Assembly: GCA_029865265.1 (NCBI GenBank)
Contig: JAOUHG010000028.1
Coordinates: forward strand, 1-42,475
From: Candidatus Krumholzibacteriia bacterium
GTDB lineage: Bacteria > Krumholzibacteriota > Krumholzibacteriia > WVZY01 > JAKEHA01
DNA length: 42,475 nt
Direction: 5' to 3'
Every line of letters begins with the position of its first letter. The first letter of the stretch is position 1. The translations under genes were made by a program, and so were the position numbers. The notes below the pieces were generated by a model. It ran no database searches. It saw only the letters and a program-made list of their open reading frames with translations, and was not told the origin of the DNA. Shown here in pieces: positions 1 through 9,455 of this stretch.

Positions 1-898
1 TGATGAGCTTGCGCTGCATGCCGGCGATGGCGTCGTACACGGCCTGGATCTCCAGCCCGTCGCTGGTGGCGGGAAGATACTGCCCGCCGGAGGCCTGCGC
101 CACCCGCTGCAGGGTGGCCTCATCCAGCCGGCTCAGCACCGTCTCGCCGTGCGCGTCTTTCTTGTATCCCACTACGGTTCCATCGGGTCCGCGTTCCGGA
201 ATGAGCTCGCCTTTCGGGTTGCCCAGCCCGATGGCATACACGCGTATCCCATTCTCGGCCGCCAGCCGCGCGGCCGCGTCGGGGTCCCCGGTCTGGTTTT
301 CGCCATCGGTGATCAGGATGATCACCTTGTCGCCGCCCTGTGAGCCCTCGAACATCGCCGTGGCGACCTCGATGGCATCAGCCAGCGCCGATCCCGGCTC
401 GGACACGGAAAACACATCGACCGACCGGGCCAGCATGAGGGCGGCGTCGTAGTCGACCGTGAGCGGGCACAGCGCCACCGCCTCGCCCGCGAACACCACC
501 AGACCGACCCGGTCGCCCTGCAGCCCGTTCACCAGGTCGACGATCTCCCGTTTGGCGCGTTCCATGCGGTTGGGCTGGACGTCCTCGGCCAACATGGACA
601 GCGACACGTCCAGCGCGATGACCAGGTCGATTCCCTCGCGCTCCACCTTGACCAGTTGGCTGCCGAAACGCGGACCGGCCAGCGCCACCAGCAGCATGGC
701 CAGCGCGAGCACCTTGAGTGTTACCTTGGCCGCCTGCCGCCGCCAGCTTGCGCCCGGCGCGAGCTTGTTCACGAGGCTGGTACCCACGAAACGCTCCAGC
801 GCGGCGCGGTTGCGGCGCACGCCGATGGCCAGCAGCGCCGCCACCAGCGGCACCGCCAGCAATCCCCACAACCAGACGGGTCGCGCGAACTCGATCAT
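1..898 (-). CDS. batB: BatB-like VWA membrane protein (3' end cut by window edge)
   Basis: The frame opens with ATG at 898, directly after the BatA stop at 899-901, and is still open at base 1, so the C-terminus is missing. Two hydrophobic segments (about residues 8-26 and 60-78) precede a von Willebrand factor A domain. The metal-ion-dependent adhesion site DVSLS is at about 97-101, and ILITDGENQTG lies further on. This is the architecture of BatA/BatB proteins, in which a VWA domain sits beside the membrane. It is the last visible gene of the MoxR-DUF58-BatD-BatA-BatB operon, whose families are thought to act as ATPase-driven assembly or stress-tolerance modules; the substrate is not known. 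The zero-base junction with batA implies co-translation. A C-terminal TPR region, as in some BatB/C fusions, could lie outside the window. Confidence 0.88.
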   Translation of the reverse strand, partial: MIEFARPVWLWGLLAVPLVAALLAIGVRRNRAALERFVGTSLVNKLAPGASWRRQAAKVTLKVLALAMLLVALAGPRFGSQLVKVEREGIDLVIALDVSLSMLAEDVQPNRMERAKREIVDLVNGLQGDRVGLVVFAGEAVALCPLTVDYDAALMLARSVDVFSVSEPGSALADAIEVATAMFEGSQGGDKVIILITDGENQTGDPDAAARLAAENGIRVYAIGLGNPKGELIPERGPDGTVVGYKKDAHGETVLSRLDEATLQRVAQASGGQYLPATSDGLEIQAVYDAIAGMQRKLI

Positions 899-1888
899 CT
901 ACGGCGTCTCCCGCAGCACGGTCTGCAACAATCCCAGCTCGAGCACGAACAGCCCCAGTGCTGGCAGCACGAACCACATGAAGCGGTCGGTGTATTCCAC
1001 GTACGTCTCGGACTCAACCTTCGACTTCTCCATCTGGTCGATGCGGTTGTAGATCTCCACCAGTTCCTCGCGGTCGGTGGCGCGGAAGTAGTGGCCATCG
1101 GTGAGTTCGGCGATGCGCCGCAGGGTGGGCTCGTCGATGTCGACGTCCACCGAGACCAGCCGGCGCCCGAAGACCGGGTCGTCGATGGGCATGGGCGCGC
1201 GGCCGCGCGTTCCCACACCCACCGTGTAGACCTTGATACCCAGTGAGGCGGCCACGCGCGCCGCCGTGGTGGGGTCCACCATGCCGGCGTTGTTCTGGCC
1301 GTCGGTGAGCAGAATCACCACGCGGCTCTTGGCCTCGCTGCTGCGCAGCCGGTTGCACGCGGTGGCAAGCGCAACACCAATGGCGGTGCCGTCGTCCAGC
1401 ATGCCGAAGTCCACCGCGTCCACCAGCTTGTTGAGCAGCGCGTAGTCGAGCGTAAGCGGGCACTGGGTGATGGCGTCGGCGGCAAACACCACCATGCCGA
1501 TGCGGTCCTGCGAGCGCTTGCCCACGAACTCCTTCACCACCTCCTTGGCCACGAACAGGCGGTTCCGGGGCTCGAAGTCCTGCGCCTGCATGCTGCCGCT
1601 GGTGTCGAGCACCAGCATGATGTCGACCCCCTCCGCGTACTCGGTGTGCTTGGAGCGGCCGGTCTGCGGGCGCGCAACGCCCACGATGACCAGCGCCAGC
1701 ACCGCCAGCTGCAGCGCCAGCGCGCCGTAGCGTTTCCACAACGGCGCTTCCAGGCCGGCGCCGAGCAGCAGGTCCACGGAAGAAAACGCCACGCTGCGGC
1801 GGCGGCCCTTGCGCAGGGAGAGCCAGCACACCACCGGCAGGAGCAGCAGCAACAGGAGGAGCCATGGGTGCGCAAAGCGAAACATCAT
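899..1888 (-). CDS. batA: BatA-like VWA domain membrane protein
   Basis: This 329-residue protein has an N-terminal poly-Leu membrane segment (about 8-23), a second at about 55-72, and a VWA domain with an intact MIDAS motif DTSGS at 95-99 followed by ILLTDGQNNAG. A final hydrophobic segment spans about 300-320. That is the usual BatA plan: an outward-facing VWA domain held between membrane anchors. The ATG at 1888 overlaps the TGA of the BatD-like gene in the string ATGATG, giving a 4-base overlap typical of translational coupling. The next gene, a paralogous VWA protein, starts one base after this stop. Two paralogous VWA proteins in tandem are normal for Bat operons. In Bacteroides the locus was linked to aerotolerance, but no role can be read from this sequence. 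Confidence 0.92.
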   Translation of the reverse strand: MMFRFAHPWLLLLLLLLPVVCWLSLRKGRRRSVAFSSVDLLLGAGLEAPLWKRYGALALQLAVLALVIVGVARPQTGRSKHTEYAEGVDIMLVLDTSGSMQAQDFEPRNRLFVAKEVVKEFVGKRSQDRIGMVVFAADAITQCPLTLDYALLNKLVDAVDFGMLDDGTAIGVALATACNRLRSSEAKSRVVILLTDGQNNAGMVDPTTAARVAASLGIKVYTVGVGTRGRAPMPIDDPVFGRRLVSVDVDIDEPTLRRIAELTDGHYFRATDREELVEIYNRIDQMEKSKVESETYVEYTDRFMWFVLPALGLFVLELGLLQTVLRETP

Positions 1889-2820
1889 TGCCCCGGCGTG
1901 TCGTTTACGACGCGTGGTGTGGTGCCAATGACAACATCGCGCGCACGATTCATCGCCGCATCAGCACGCGCGACATCCGGTTTGTACTTCGCAAACTTGA
2001 CCAGATCCGCTTCGTTCAGGAGCGCCGCCAGTCCGTCCACGTCCAGCCTGCGGCGCGCAAGATCGTCGAGCAGTTCGAAGGTGGTACGCTCGAGCGCTTC
2101 CACGCCAAAACGCGCCTCCAGGTAGCGCCGCACGGCGTCGGTGACCAGGGTGTAGAACTGCTTGAACTCGCCTCGCGCCGGGAGGCCCATGGCCGCGATA
2201 CGTTCCAGTTCGGCGAGCGCCACGAAGTCGGGCGGCAGGCGCACCTCGGGAATCGCACCGACGGTCCGGCGCGCGCGGCGGCGGCGAATCCACCACACCC
2301 CCGCGGCGGCGAGCGCCAGCGCGGCCACACCCAGCGCGATCCACAACGGCCAGTTGGGCGGCATGGTCCACTGTTCCTTCAGCGGGCGCAGGTCCTGCGA
2401 GTCGGCCGAGAGGTAGCGGATATCGAGATCCACCGCGTCCGACCACGCGCGCAGCGTGTCGCCGTCCTGGGTGACGAAGTCGAACGCCTGCGCCGGCACG
2501 TGCACGGAGTCCAGGCTGACCGGGATGAACCGCACACGCACGGCGCCCCCGCCCGCGGCTTCACCGCGGGCACGTTCCCACTTGCTATCAACTACCCGGC
2601 ACGTCCCTGGATCGATCTGAACGGGTTCTACCAGCGTCAGCGTGTCGGCGTACGCAAGATCGTACGTCACCTCGAACCGCTCCCCCACCGTCACCGTATC
2701 CGCGGTTACGCCCGTGGTCACGCGCGCCGCAAACCCCGCATCGCGCACCTCCGCGCCCGCCAGACGCGCGCACGCGAGCAGTGCCAGCGCCGCAATCGCG
2801 AATGTACCCACGCGACGCAC
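1885..2820 (-). CDS. BatD-like secreted/membrane protein
   Basis: The frame continues far upstream inside the DUF58 gene, so the start must be chosen. A strong ribosome site GGAGGTGA lies 8 bases before a GTG at 2820, giving 311 residues. An alternative GTG at 2829 would overlap the DUF58 stop as GTGA. The protein has a signal-peptide-like N-terminus ending near LAGA, with a possible lipobox at LLAC. A beta-rich extracytoplasmic region rich in Val and Thr follows, then one membrane helix (about residues 160-182) and a charged cytoplasmic tail of Arg-rich helices. Position between DUF58 and BatA and this topology match BatD/DUF4381-type members of MoxR operons. It is shorter than classical BatD, so the family call is mainly by context. 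Confidence 0.75.
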   Translation of the reverse strand: MRRVGTFAIAALALLACARLAGAEVRDAGFAARVTTGVTADTVTVGERFEVTYDLAYADTLTLVEPVQIDPGTCRVVDSKWERARGEAAGGGAVRVRFIPVSLDSVHVPAQAFDFVTQDGDTLRAWSDAVDLDIRYLSADSQDLRPLKEQWTMPPNWPLWIALGVAALALAAAGVWWIRRRRARRTVGAIPEVRLPPDFVALAELERIAAMGLPARGEFKQFYTLVTDAVRRYLEARFGVEALERTTFELLDDLARRRLDVDGLAALLNEADLVKFAKYKPDVARADAAMNRARDVVIGTTPRVVNDTPGQ

Positions 2821-2825
2821 CCCGG

Positions 2826-3746
2826 TCACCTCCGCTTCGCCCGCGACCTGAAGAACAACGAGAGCGGCACGATGTAATCCTGGCCCGCCTCCACCCGCAC
2901 CACGTCCACACCGTTCCTGCGGAACGCCGCCTTGAGTTCTTCCTCTCGCCGGCGCGCGTGTTGCGCGTAGCGTTCGCGTGCGCGCGCGGATCCCACGTCG
3001 ATCACCCGTTCCACCTGCTTCTCCTGGTCCCACACCCGCACCAGCCCGCCCCCGGCGAGTTGTTCCTCGCGCGGATCCGTGATCCACACAGCCACCACGT
3101 CGTGCTTGCGCGCCGCCATCGCCAGCGGCCGCTCGAAGTCGGGCGAGAGGAAATCGCTCACCACGAACACGATGGCACGGCGCTTGGAGACGCGCAGCAG
3201 GTAGTCGAGCGCGTGCGCCACGTCGGTGCGGTGACCGCGCGGCTGGTAGAAGAGGATCTCGCGGATCACGTGCAGCACGTGACGCCTGCCCTTGTCGGGA
3301 CGGATGAACTCCTCGATCTGGTCGGTGAACGCGATGGCCCCCACCTTGTCGTGGTTCTGGATGGCGCTGAAGGAGAGTACCGCGCAGATCTCCGCGGCGG
3401 TGTCCATCTTGGTCTGGTTGCCGGAACCGAAGCGCCCCGACGCGCTCACGTCGAGCAGGAACATGACCACCAGTTCCCGTTCCTCCATGAAACGCTTGAT
3501 GTAGGGCGCGCCCATGCGCGCGGTGACGTTCCAGTCGATGGCACGGATGTCGTCGCCGGGCTGGTACTCGCGCACCTCGTCGAACTCCATCCCCTGCCCC
3601 TTGAACACGCTGTGGTATTCGCCGGAGAAGACGTCGTTGACCAGCCGACGCGTCGTGATTTCCACGCGCCGCACCTTCTTGAGGACCTCGGCGACGCTGC
3701 GTTCGGACGATTCGGTTGAGGACGGGTTGCGATCGGCGTCGCGCAT
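2826..3746 (-). CDS. DUF58 domain protein of MoxR operon
   Basis: The 306-residue soluble protein contains the signature EYQPGDDIRAIDWNVTAR and then LLDVSAS, a VWA-like degenerate metal site, which together define DUF58. These proteins nearly always follow a MoxR AAA+ ATPase and are assumed to be its adaptor or substrate. Here ATG 3746 sits 4 bases after the moxR stop. The gene's own TGA (2826-2828) overlaps a possible GTG of the next gene, so the three genes form one translation unit. The N-terminal 20 residues are polar and Ser/Glu-rich and carry no signal peptide, so a cytoplasmic location is inferred. No residue expected for the family appears to be missing. Confidence 0.93.
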   Translation of the reverse strand: MRDADRNPSSTESSERSVAEVLKKVRRVEITTRRLVNDVFSGEYHSVFKGQGMEFDEVREYQPGDDIRAIDWNVTARMGAPYIKRFMEERELVVMFLLDVSASGRFGSGNQTKMDTAAEICAVLSFSAIQNHDKVGAIAFTDQIEEFIRPDKGRRHVLHVIREILFYQPRGHRTDVAHALDYLLRVSKRRAIVFVVSDFLSPDFERPLAMAARKHDVVAVWITDPREEQLAGGGLVRVWDQEKQVERVIDVGSARARERYAQHARRREEELKAAFRRNGVDVVRVEAGQDYIVPLSLFFRSRAKRR

Positions 3747-3750
3747 GGGA

Positions 3751-4737
<987 letters not shown>

Positions 4738-4880
4738 CAATTAACCTCCGCCGGCGTCCATGCGCCGGTCATTGCGGAATTTAACGCGATGATTGCCCCG
4801 GGGTTCCGACCGGGTTGCACGCCCCCCACCCGATCGGCTAGTCTCCCCCGGTGGCCGCGGGGCCACCGGACGGATCGCAC

Positions 4881-5771
4881 ATGATAACCCAGGAACACAC
4901 GAAGTCAAGCCGCGCCGCGGCGTCGGCCCGCGCCGTAAGTCGAATGCCTGCTTACGGTTGGGTGGGCCTTGGCTCCATGGTGCTCTTCCAGGTCCTGCTC
5001 TTTGTCACCCCGGGCCGCTTCATCGGCCTCTATTACACGCCGCTGCAGTGGACCGGGCTCATTCTATTCCTGGACGGGTGGCGCAAGCAGCGCCGGGGCA
5101 CGTCGCTCATCTCCGACCATTTCCGGGAGTTCGTCATTCTGTGCGCGATCTCGGTGGGCAGCTGGGCGGTCTTCGAGGGGTACAACGTGCTCCTGAAGAA
5201 CTGGCGCTACCTCAACCTGCCCGAGAACCCGCTGATCCGGATCCCGGGTTACGTGTGGGCGTTCGCCACCATCTCGCCGGGGATGTTCCTCATCTACGAA
5301 ACCCTCTCGGACATGTTGCCCGGCAGCGACGAACCGGTGTACCCGCGCCTGCCCGACGCGGTGTTCTGGCCGTTCGTGGTCTTCGGCGCCGCGTGCCTGG
5401 TGGTTCCTTTCATCTGGCCGTCCACCTACATGACCCCGCTGGTGTGGGTGGGCTTTGCATTCTTCCTGGATCCGATCAACGGGCGCCTGGGCGACCGTTC
5501 GATTCTCTCCGAGTTCTTCACCGGCCGCTTCCGCTCCATGCCGGTTTTCTTTTTGGCGGGGCTGGTGGCCGGCGTGCTGTGGGAGTTCTGGAACTACTGG
5601 GCGCTCGCCAAGTGGGAGTACGACGTCCCCTACCTGGGGCACGTGAAGCTCTTCGAGATGCCGGTGCTGGGCTTCCTGGGCTTCATGCCCTTCATCATCG
5701 AGAGCTACGCCATCTACCGTTTCGTGCGCCGCATGATCCCGCTCCGCGACGGGGCGCGCTATCTTGGCTGA
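4881..5771 (+). CDS. polytopic inner-membrane protein, unknown function
   Basis: No known family is recognised. The ATG at 4881 gives 296 residues; an in-frame GTG at 4851 would add ten polar residues and has no better ribosome site. After a short Arg-rich N-terminus there are about seven to eight hydrophobic helices: WVGLGSMVLFQVLLFV, TGLILFL, FVILCAISVGSWAVF, VWAFATISPGMFLIY, WPFVVFGAACLVV, WVGFAFFL, and FFLAGLVAGVLWEFWNYWAL. A conserved-looking tail, KLFEMPVLGFLGFMPFIIES, follows. Aromatic residues and acids inside helices suggest a cofactor- or lipid-handling membrane protein, but that is speculation. The stop overlaps the next gene's TTG start by 8 bases, so the HAD phosphatase is probably co-translated with it. 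Confidence 0.8.
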   Translation: MITQEHTKSSRAAASARAVSRMPAYGWVGLGSMVLFQVLLFVTPGRFIGLYYTPLQWTGLILFLDGWRKQRRGTSLISDHFREFVILCAISVGSWAVFEGYNVLLKNWRYLNLPENPLIRIPGYVWAFATISPGMFLIYETLSDMLPGSDEPVYPRLPDAVFWPFVVFGAACLVVPFIWPSTYMTPLVWVGFAFFLDPINGRLGDRSILSEFFTGRFRSMPVFFLAGLVAGVLWEFWNYWALAKWEYDVPYLGHVKLFEMPVLGFLGFMPFIIESYAIYRFVRRMIPLRDGARYLG

Positions 5772-6459
5772 CAACGCGCGGCTCCCGAAATTCACGGAAC
5801 TCACCCGCGCGCGCGTGGTCATCTTCGACTTCGACGGCGTGCTGGTGGACAGCGAGCGCTTCCATTTTGAAACCTACAGCGCCGTGTTCAGGAAGTACGG
5901 TCACGTCATCGACGAAACCGAGTACTACAAGTACTGGACCTCGCTGGGCCTGGGGCCGAAGGGCGAGGTGGAGCGCTACCACCTTCCCATCGACCCGCAG
6001 CGCATTCGCGACGAGAAGCGCCCCATTTTCAGCGAGTACTGCAGGAACGGCACCATCCGTTTCTTCCCCGAGGCGCACGAACTGGTGGAACGGCTGGCCG
6101 CGGCTGGAAAAACGCTCACCATTGCCAGCGGCACCGTGCGGAGTGACATCGAGGCGGTACTCAAGAACGAAGGGCTGAGCGATGCCTTTGCCGCCATCGC
6201 CGGCAGCGACATGGTGGCGGCGCCCAAGCCCGCGCCGGACATCTTTCTGCACGCGCTGGAAATGGTGAACGCGCGCCCCGAAGAGGCGCTGGTGTTCGAA
6301 GACGCGGAGAAGGGCGTGGGATCGGCGATCGCCGCCAACATCCCCGTCATCGTGGTGAGGACGCGGGAGACGAAGGGCATCGACTTTCCCGGCGCCGACC
6401 TGGTGGTGGACTCGCACAGGGAACTGGCCGAGCTGGCGCGCCGCGCTTTCCCGGGCTAG
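5764..6459 (+). CDS. HAD-superfamily phosphatase (beta-phosphoglucomutase-like)
   Basis: The 231-residue protein has the HAD motif I DFDGVLVDSE with both catalytic Asp residues at about 22 and 24. Motif II is TIASGT, the motif III Lys lies in PKPAPDIFLHAL, and motif IV is VFEDAEKGVGSA. An alpha-helical cap sits between motifs I and II, the C1 class seen in beta-phosphoglucomutase and related sugar-phosphate phosphatases. The substrate cannot be told from sequence. The only start consistent with motif I is TTG at 5764, inside the last codons of the upstream membrane-protein gene, which suggests coupled expression. The protein is cytoplasmic with no signal peptide. Confidence 0.87.
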   Translation: MADNARLPKFTELTRARVVIFDFDGVLVDSERFHFETYSAVFRKYGHVIDETEYYKYWTSLGLGPKGEVERYHLPIDPQRIRDEKRPIFSEYCRNGTIRFFPEAHELVERLAAAGKTLTIASGTVRSDIEAVLKNEGLSDAFAAIAGSDMVAAPKPAPDIFLHALEMVNARPEEALVFEDAEKGVGSAIAANIPVIVVRTRETKGIDFPGADLVVDSHRELAELARRAFPG

Positions 6460-6486
6460 GCGCGCTGCTTTCGCCGAGACAGATCC

Positions 6487-6521
6487 TTGACGGCGGTCAT
6501 ACTCATGGTTATACTTCTGCC
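6487..6521 (+). promoter_or_regulatory. strong sigma-70 promoter with likely operator, leaderless mazEF start
   Basis: TTGACG (6487-6492), a 17-base spacer and TATACT (6510-6515) form a near-consensus vegetative promoter. The antitoxin ATG begins at 6522, only six bases after the -10 box, so transcription should start at or next to the ATG and the mRNA would lack a ribosome site. ATACT occurs twice, 12 bases apart (6499-6503 and 6511-6515), the second inside the -10 box. This is a plausible site for the ribbon-helix-helix antitoxin to repress its own promoter. Confidence 0.75.
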
Positions 6522-6761
6522 ATGAAGACCGCTATCTCCGTACCCGACAATCTCTTCGAAGCGGCCGAGAAGGTGGCCCGGCGCCTGGGCATATCACGGA
6601 GCGAGCTGTACCAGCGGGCGATCGCCCAGTACCTGGAACGCAAGGGTGGCGACATCGTTCGCGAGCGTCTCGATGCCGTGTACGGCGTCTGGAACAACCG
6701 GGGCCTGGACCCGCTCATCGAAGTTGCCAGCCAGGCGATCCTTCCGGACCAGGACTGGTGA
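6522..6761 (+). CDS. mazE: MazE-like ribbon-helix-helix antitoxin
   Basis: This 79-residue protein starts MKTAISVPDNLFEAAEKVA, the beta-strand plus helix of a CopG/Arc-type ribbon-helix-helix DNA-binding domain, followed by GISRSELYQRAI. The C-terminal half (about 45-79), ending in an acidic and Trp-rich tail, would bind and block the toxin. The next gene is a MazF/PemK-type endoribonuclease, starting 4 bases after this stop, the standard antitoxin-first order. The gene has no ribosome site because the promoter abuts the start. The pair sits beside the low-similarity island that begins at about 7177, so it may act as an addiction module stabilising that segment; this is inference. Confidence 0.87.
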   Translation: MKTAISVPDNLFEAAEKVARRLGISRSELYQRAIAQYLERKGGDIVRERLDAVYGVWNNRGLDPLIEVASQAILPDQDW

Positions 6762-6765
6762 GCCA

Positions 6766-7110
6766 GTGGAGCTTCGGCGGGGTGACATCTGGTGGGCCTC
6801 CCTGCCCCGGCCAACGGGATCGGCGCCGGGGCACCGGCGGCCCGTACTTGTCATTCAGAGTGATGTGTTCAACAGCAGCCGCATCGGTACCGTCATCGTG
6901 GCGGCAATCACCTCGAACCTCGACCTCGCCCGCGCACCCGGCAACGTGCGCCTCGAGACATCGCAGAGCGGAATGTCAAAAGGCTCCGTCGTCAGTGTCT
7001 CCCAGTTGGCCACGATCGACCGCCGCATCCTGACTGAACACGTCACCTCTCTGCCCGACGCGCTCATGGCCCGCGTCGACGCCGGCATCCGCCTCGTGCT
7101 CACCGTGTGA
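6766..7110 (+). CDS. mazF: MazF/PemK-family endoribonuclease toxin
   Basis: The start is GTG at 6766, four bases after the antitoxin stop, giving 114 residues. The N-terminus VELRRGDIWWASLP is the MazF fold's first strands, followed by RRPVLVIQSDVFN, the conserved beta-barrel core with the usual Arg and Pro residues. Further on, GSVVSVSQLATIDRRIL matches the region that ends the active site in MazF and PemK. Members cleave single-stranded mRNA at short motifs, and the cut sequence cannot be predicted here. The gene is intact and full length for the family, so a functional pair is likely. An overlapping GTG at 6758 is in another frame and is not used. Confidence 0.9.
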   Translation: MELRRGDIWWASLPRPTGSAPGHRRPVLVIQSDVFNSSRIGTVIVAAITSNLDLARAPGNVRLETSQSGMSKGSVVSVSQLATIDRRILTEHVTSLPDALMARVDAGIRLVLTV

Positions 7111-7176
7111 TACGGTTCCATCCGGATTCCCCCAGCTTTGTCACCCAGAGATGGTTGCCGACGAAGGGCGATGCAT

Positions 7177-8127
7177 TCACCTGTCGAAGACCACCACGTC
7201 ACCGAATTCATAGGCTTCTGTCTCCTGATGTTCGTAAGCATAGATCCTCTTGCCGTCAAACGACCAGGCCGGTTGGGCGTGGGACCACGGTCCGCTCGTT
7301 ATCTGCCGAAGACCCGTTCCATCCACGTTGACCAGGTAAAGCTGCCCCACATTCGCCGGTCCGGCCCGGTTCGATGCAAAGGCGATCTGCCTCCCGTCCG
7401 CTGACCACACCGGCCATCCGTCGAATGCTGCATTGTTCGACAAGTTGACCTCGTTCGAGCCGTCTACGTCGGCCACGAACACCTCGGAATTGCGCCGGCC
7501 GACAGAGAGGTCCCATGCAAAGGCAGGCGTGTCCGTGACCTTTCGGTAGACGATTTTGGTACCGTCGGGTGAAAAGGAGGGATACGTGCATACCGTGCGG
7601 TGATTGGTGTGCTGGCGCAGACCGGTACCATCGACGTTCATACTGAAGATCTCGTGCCACTGACTCGACCAGTCTGCGTTGAGATCTGGGGTCGTACGGG
7701 GAGAGTTGAAAACAATGCGGCTTCCGTCCGCCGACCAATGTGGATGTGAGTCATCTCCGGGATGATCTGTCAACCTCCTCCATTCGCGGCCATCTGCATT
7801 CATCACGTAGATATCGGAGTTGCCGCCCGGACTTGCCGCAAACGCTACCTGCGTTCCGTCCGGTGACCAAACGGGCGTGACGTTGTCGCCTGGTTTGTCG
7901 GTGAGTTGCGCCAGCCCACTACCATCGGTATTCATGATGTAGATTTCCGAGCGGCCCGTGCGATTGGATTGAAACAGAACACGTCGCCCGTCAGGCGATG
8001 GACTGGGATAGGAGTTGATGACGTTGGTCAACCGCTGTGGCTCCAGCATTTGTGGCTTCTGAGCCCAAACAGCCACCGATTCACCATTCAACACCAGTCC
8101 AGCGGCAAACAGAATTAGCAGTCTCAA
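7177..8127 (-). CDS. secreted PD40/TolB-type beta-propeller protein
   Basis: The start is TTG 8127, placed by the strong ribosome site AAGGAGG five to six bases upstream, which itself overlaps the stop of the upstream hydrolase gene. The 316-residue product has a signal peptide (LLILFAAGLVLNG, with likely cleavage near VWA-Q). About six PD40 repeats follow with the pattern SPDGxxIxFxSNRxGxxDIYxMNxDGxGLxxLT, for example SPSPDGRRVLFQSNRTGRSE and WSPDGTQVAFAA. Such propellers act periplasmically or extracellularly as binding scaffolds (TolB) or as enzymes. There is no Pal/TolA neighbourhood, so this is not TolB itself. It is translated together with the hydrolase lipoprotein. Base composition looks less GC-rich than the flanking core genes. 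Confidence 0.82.
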   Translation of the reverse strand: MRLLILFAAGLVLNGESVAVWAQKPQMLEPQRLTNVINSYPSPSPDGRRVLFQSNRTGRSEIYIMNTDGSGLAQLTDKPGDNVTPVWSPDGTQVAFAASPGGNSDIYVMNADGREWRRLTDHPGDDSHPHWSADGSRIVFNSPRTTPDLNADWSSQWHEIFSMNVDGTGLRQHTNHRTVCTYPSFSPDGTKIVYRKVTDTPAFAWDLSVGRRNSEVFVADVDGSNEVNLSNNAAFDGWPVWSADGRQIAFASNRAGPANVGQLYLVNVDGTGLRQITSGPWSHAQPAWSFDGKRIYAYEHQETEAYEFGDVVVFDR

Positions 8128-8137
8128 ATCATCCTCC

Positions 8138-9367
8138 TTAAGAGCCGAATCGTTTGCCAACCCAGTTCACCACCGTATCGAGATAACCCGGCACGAAGTT
8201 CGCCCGCTGCCCCGGAAGGGTCAGGAAATGACTCGCACCCGGAAAGACAATCACTTCATAGTCGGAATGGCCAGAATCCACCAGGTACTTCTTCAGCCTC
8301 GCCGCGCTCTGATGCGGCGGCAGAAACGAGTCTTCTTCCCCCCAGATGGCAAGCACGGGACATGGAATCTCCGCATCACCAAAGCAGAGACTCCTCTCCC
8401 AATCGCGGGAATACCGCCCCGACTCAAGAAGACCAAAAAACGCGTTCGCATCCAGGCTGAGCATTCGTTGGACGGCATTGCCCACATCCACCACGGCGAA
8501 CCATCGTTGAGTCTCAAAGCGCGCGATGATCGTCCTGAATGTGTCCAGGAACGCTTCCTTCTCCGCCTGAGTCAACGCTCTTCCACGTTGCCTGGCAAGA
8601 TCGATGAGCGCCAGCCAGGGGGCGTCATCCCATTGCCTCACTCTCGATTCGATCAGTGGCCATTCGACAATTTCTACGCCACTCAACAGCACGAACGCGA
8701 TCTCCTTGAACGTCGTCGCCTGCGCGATTTCGTCGGGGGTGAGTCCCTGCTGGTAACCCTTCTTTTCGGCGCTGTATCTCAGGATGTCGAGAAGCGACAC
8801 ACCCAGCGAGCTCGACACAGGGATCACGAACGCCACTCCGGCGTCCCCCGCACAGGCCATCAGCGCGATGTTCGCTCCTTCACTACCTCCGAAGAGGCCA
8901 ACCGCCGTGGAACGAATGCCGGTCAGACTTCGAAGGTAGGCGACGGCGGATAGCGCTTCGGCGACTCGATCAACGCTACTCTGAAGCAGCGCGTTCCCGC
9001 TTGAAGAGCCCGTCCCGGGGCTGTCGTAGACCATTGCCGCCACGCCATGAGATGCGAAGTGTCTTGCGATCGCGGTCCGCAATCCGCCACGTTCGCTCCT
9101 GTCGCTCCCTGCGAGCACCACGACCGCCGGGCAGTCGGCTTTCTCGGCCGGCCAGAACAGGGTGCCCGCAAGACTGGTTGATCCGTTCGTGAAGCGGACT
9201 TCCTCCTCTGGTCCCAGCGTCGCCGTGGTCGCCCCTCGAGCATTCCCATCCTGGCTGGCATCGCCTCGACACGAAGTAATAATGAGCGGGATAATGAGCA
9301 GGGGCAGTAGCGACAACATCAGGATCACGAGTTTCGGACTGACCCTTCGACTGGTCGAATAACGCAT
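8138..9367 (-). CDS. alpha/beta-hydrolase lipoprotein
   Basis: I start at ATG 9367, preceded by GAGGAG; the frame extends upstream without protein-like sequence. The product is 409 residues. A hydrophobic segment ends in IITSC, a lipobox with Cys at about 33, so the enzyme is probably membrane-anchored outside the cytoplasm. The hydrolase triad is visible. The nucleophile Ser is at about 162 in FGGSEGAN (GxSxG), Asp at about 346 in WGEEDSFLPP, and His at about 380 in GASHFLTLPG. An oxyanion region VVVLAGSDRSERGG lies near 83-95. It resembles dienelactone hydrolase/acyl-peptidase-like esterases, with an unknown substrate. It lies between the remnant integron and the PD40 gene and could be old cassette cargo, but no attC site was found beside it. 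Confidence 0.85.
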   Translation of the reverse strand: MRYSTSRRVSPKLVILMLSLLPLLIIPLIITSCRGDASQDGNARGATTATLGPEEEVRFTNGSTSLAGTLFWPAEKADCPAVVVLAGSDRSERGGLRTAIARHFASHGVAAMVYDSPGTGSSSGNALLQSSVDRVAEALSAVAYLRSLTGIRSTAVGLFGGSEGANIALMACAGDAGVAFVIPVSSSLGVSLLDILRYSAEKKGYQQGLTPDEIAQATTFKEIAFVLLSGVEIVEWPLIESRVRQWDDAPWLALIDLARQRGRALTQAEKEAFLDTFRTIIARFETQRWFAVVDVGNAVQRMLSLDANAFFGLLESGRYSRDWERSLCFGDAEIPCPVLAIWGEEDSFLPPHQSAARLKKYLVDSGHSDYEVIVFPGASHFLTLPGQRANFVPGYLDTVVNWVGKRFGS

Positions 9368-9455
9368 TAAGCCAGGTTCTCCTCTTCTTTGCGCGTCGCA
9401 AGCTACCGAAGCTGCTGTGCCGCCGTGCGCTTGCAAGTCAAGCCGCTGAGATCTA

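Noticed and set aside
4793-6178. Long plus-strand open frame of about 460 codons
   Set aside because: It overlaps the membrane protein and HAD genes in another frame and has Arg/Pro-rich, low-complexity composition typical of high-GC shadows.
9380-9450. Possible third attC after the 126-residue gene
   Set aside because: GCAAGC/GCTTGC arms exist, but no GTTRRRY or RYYYAAC boxes bracket them.
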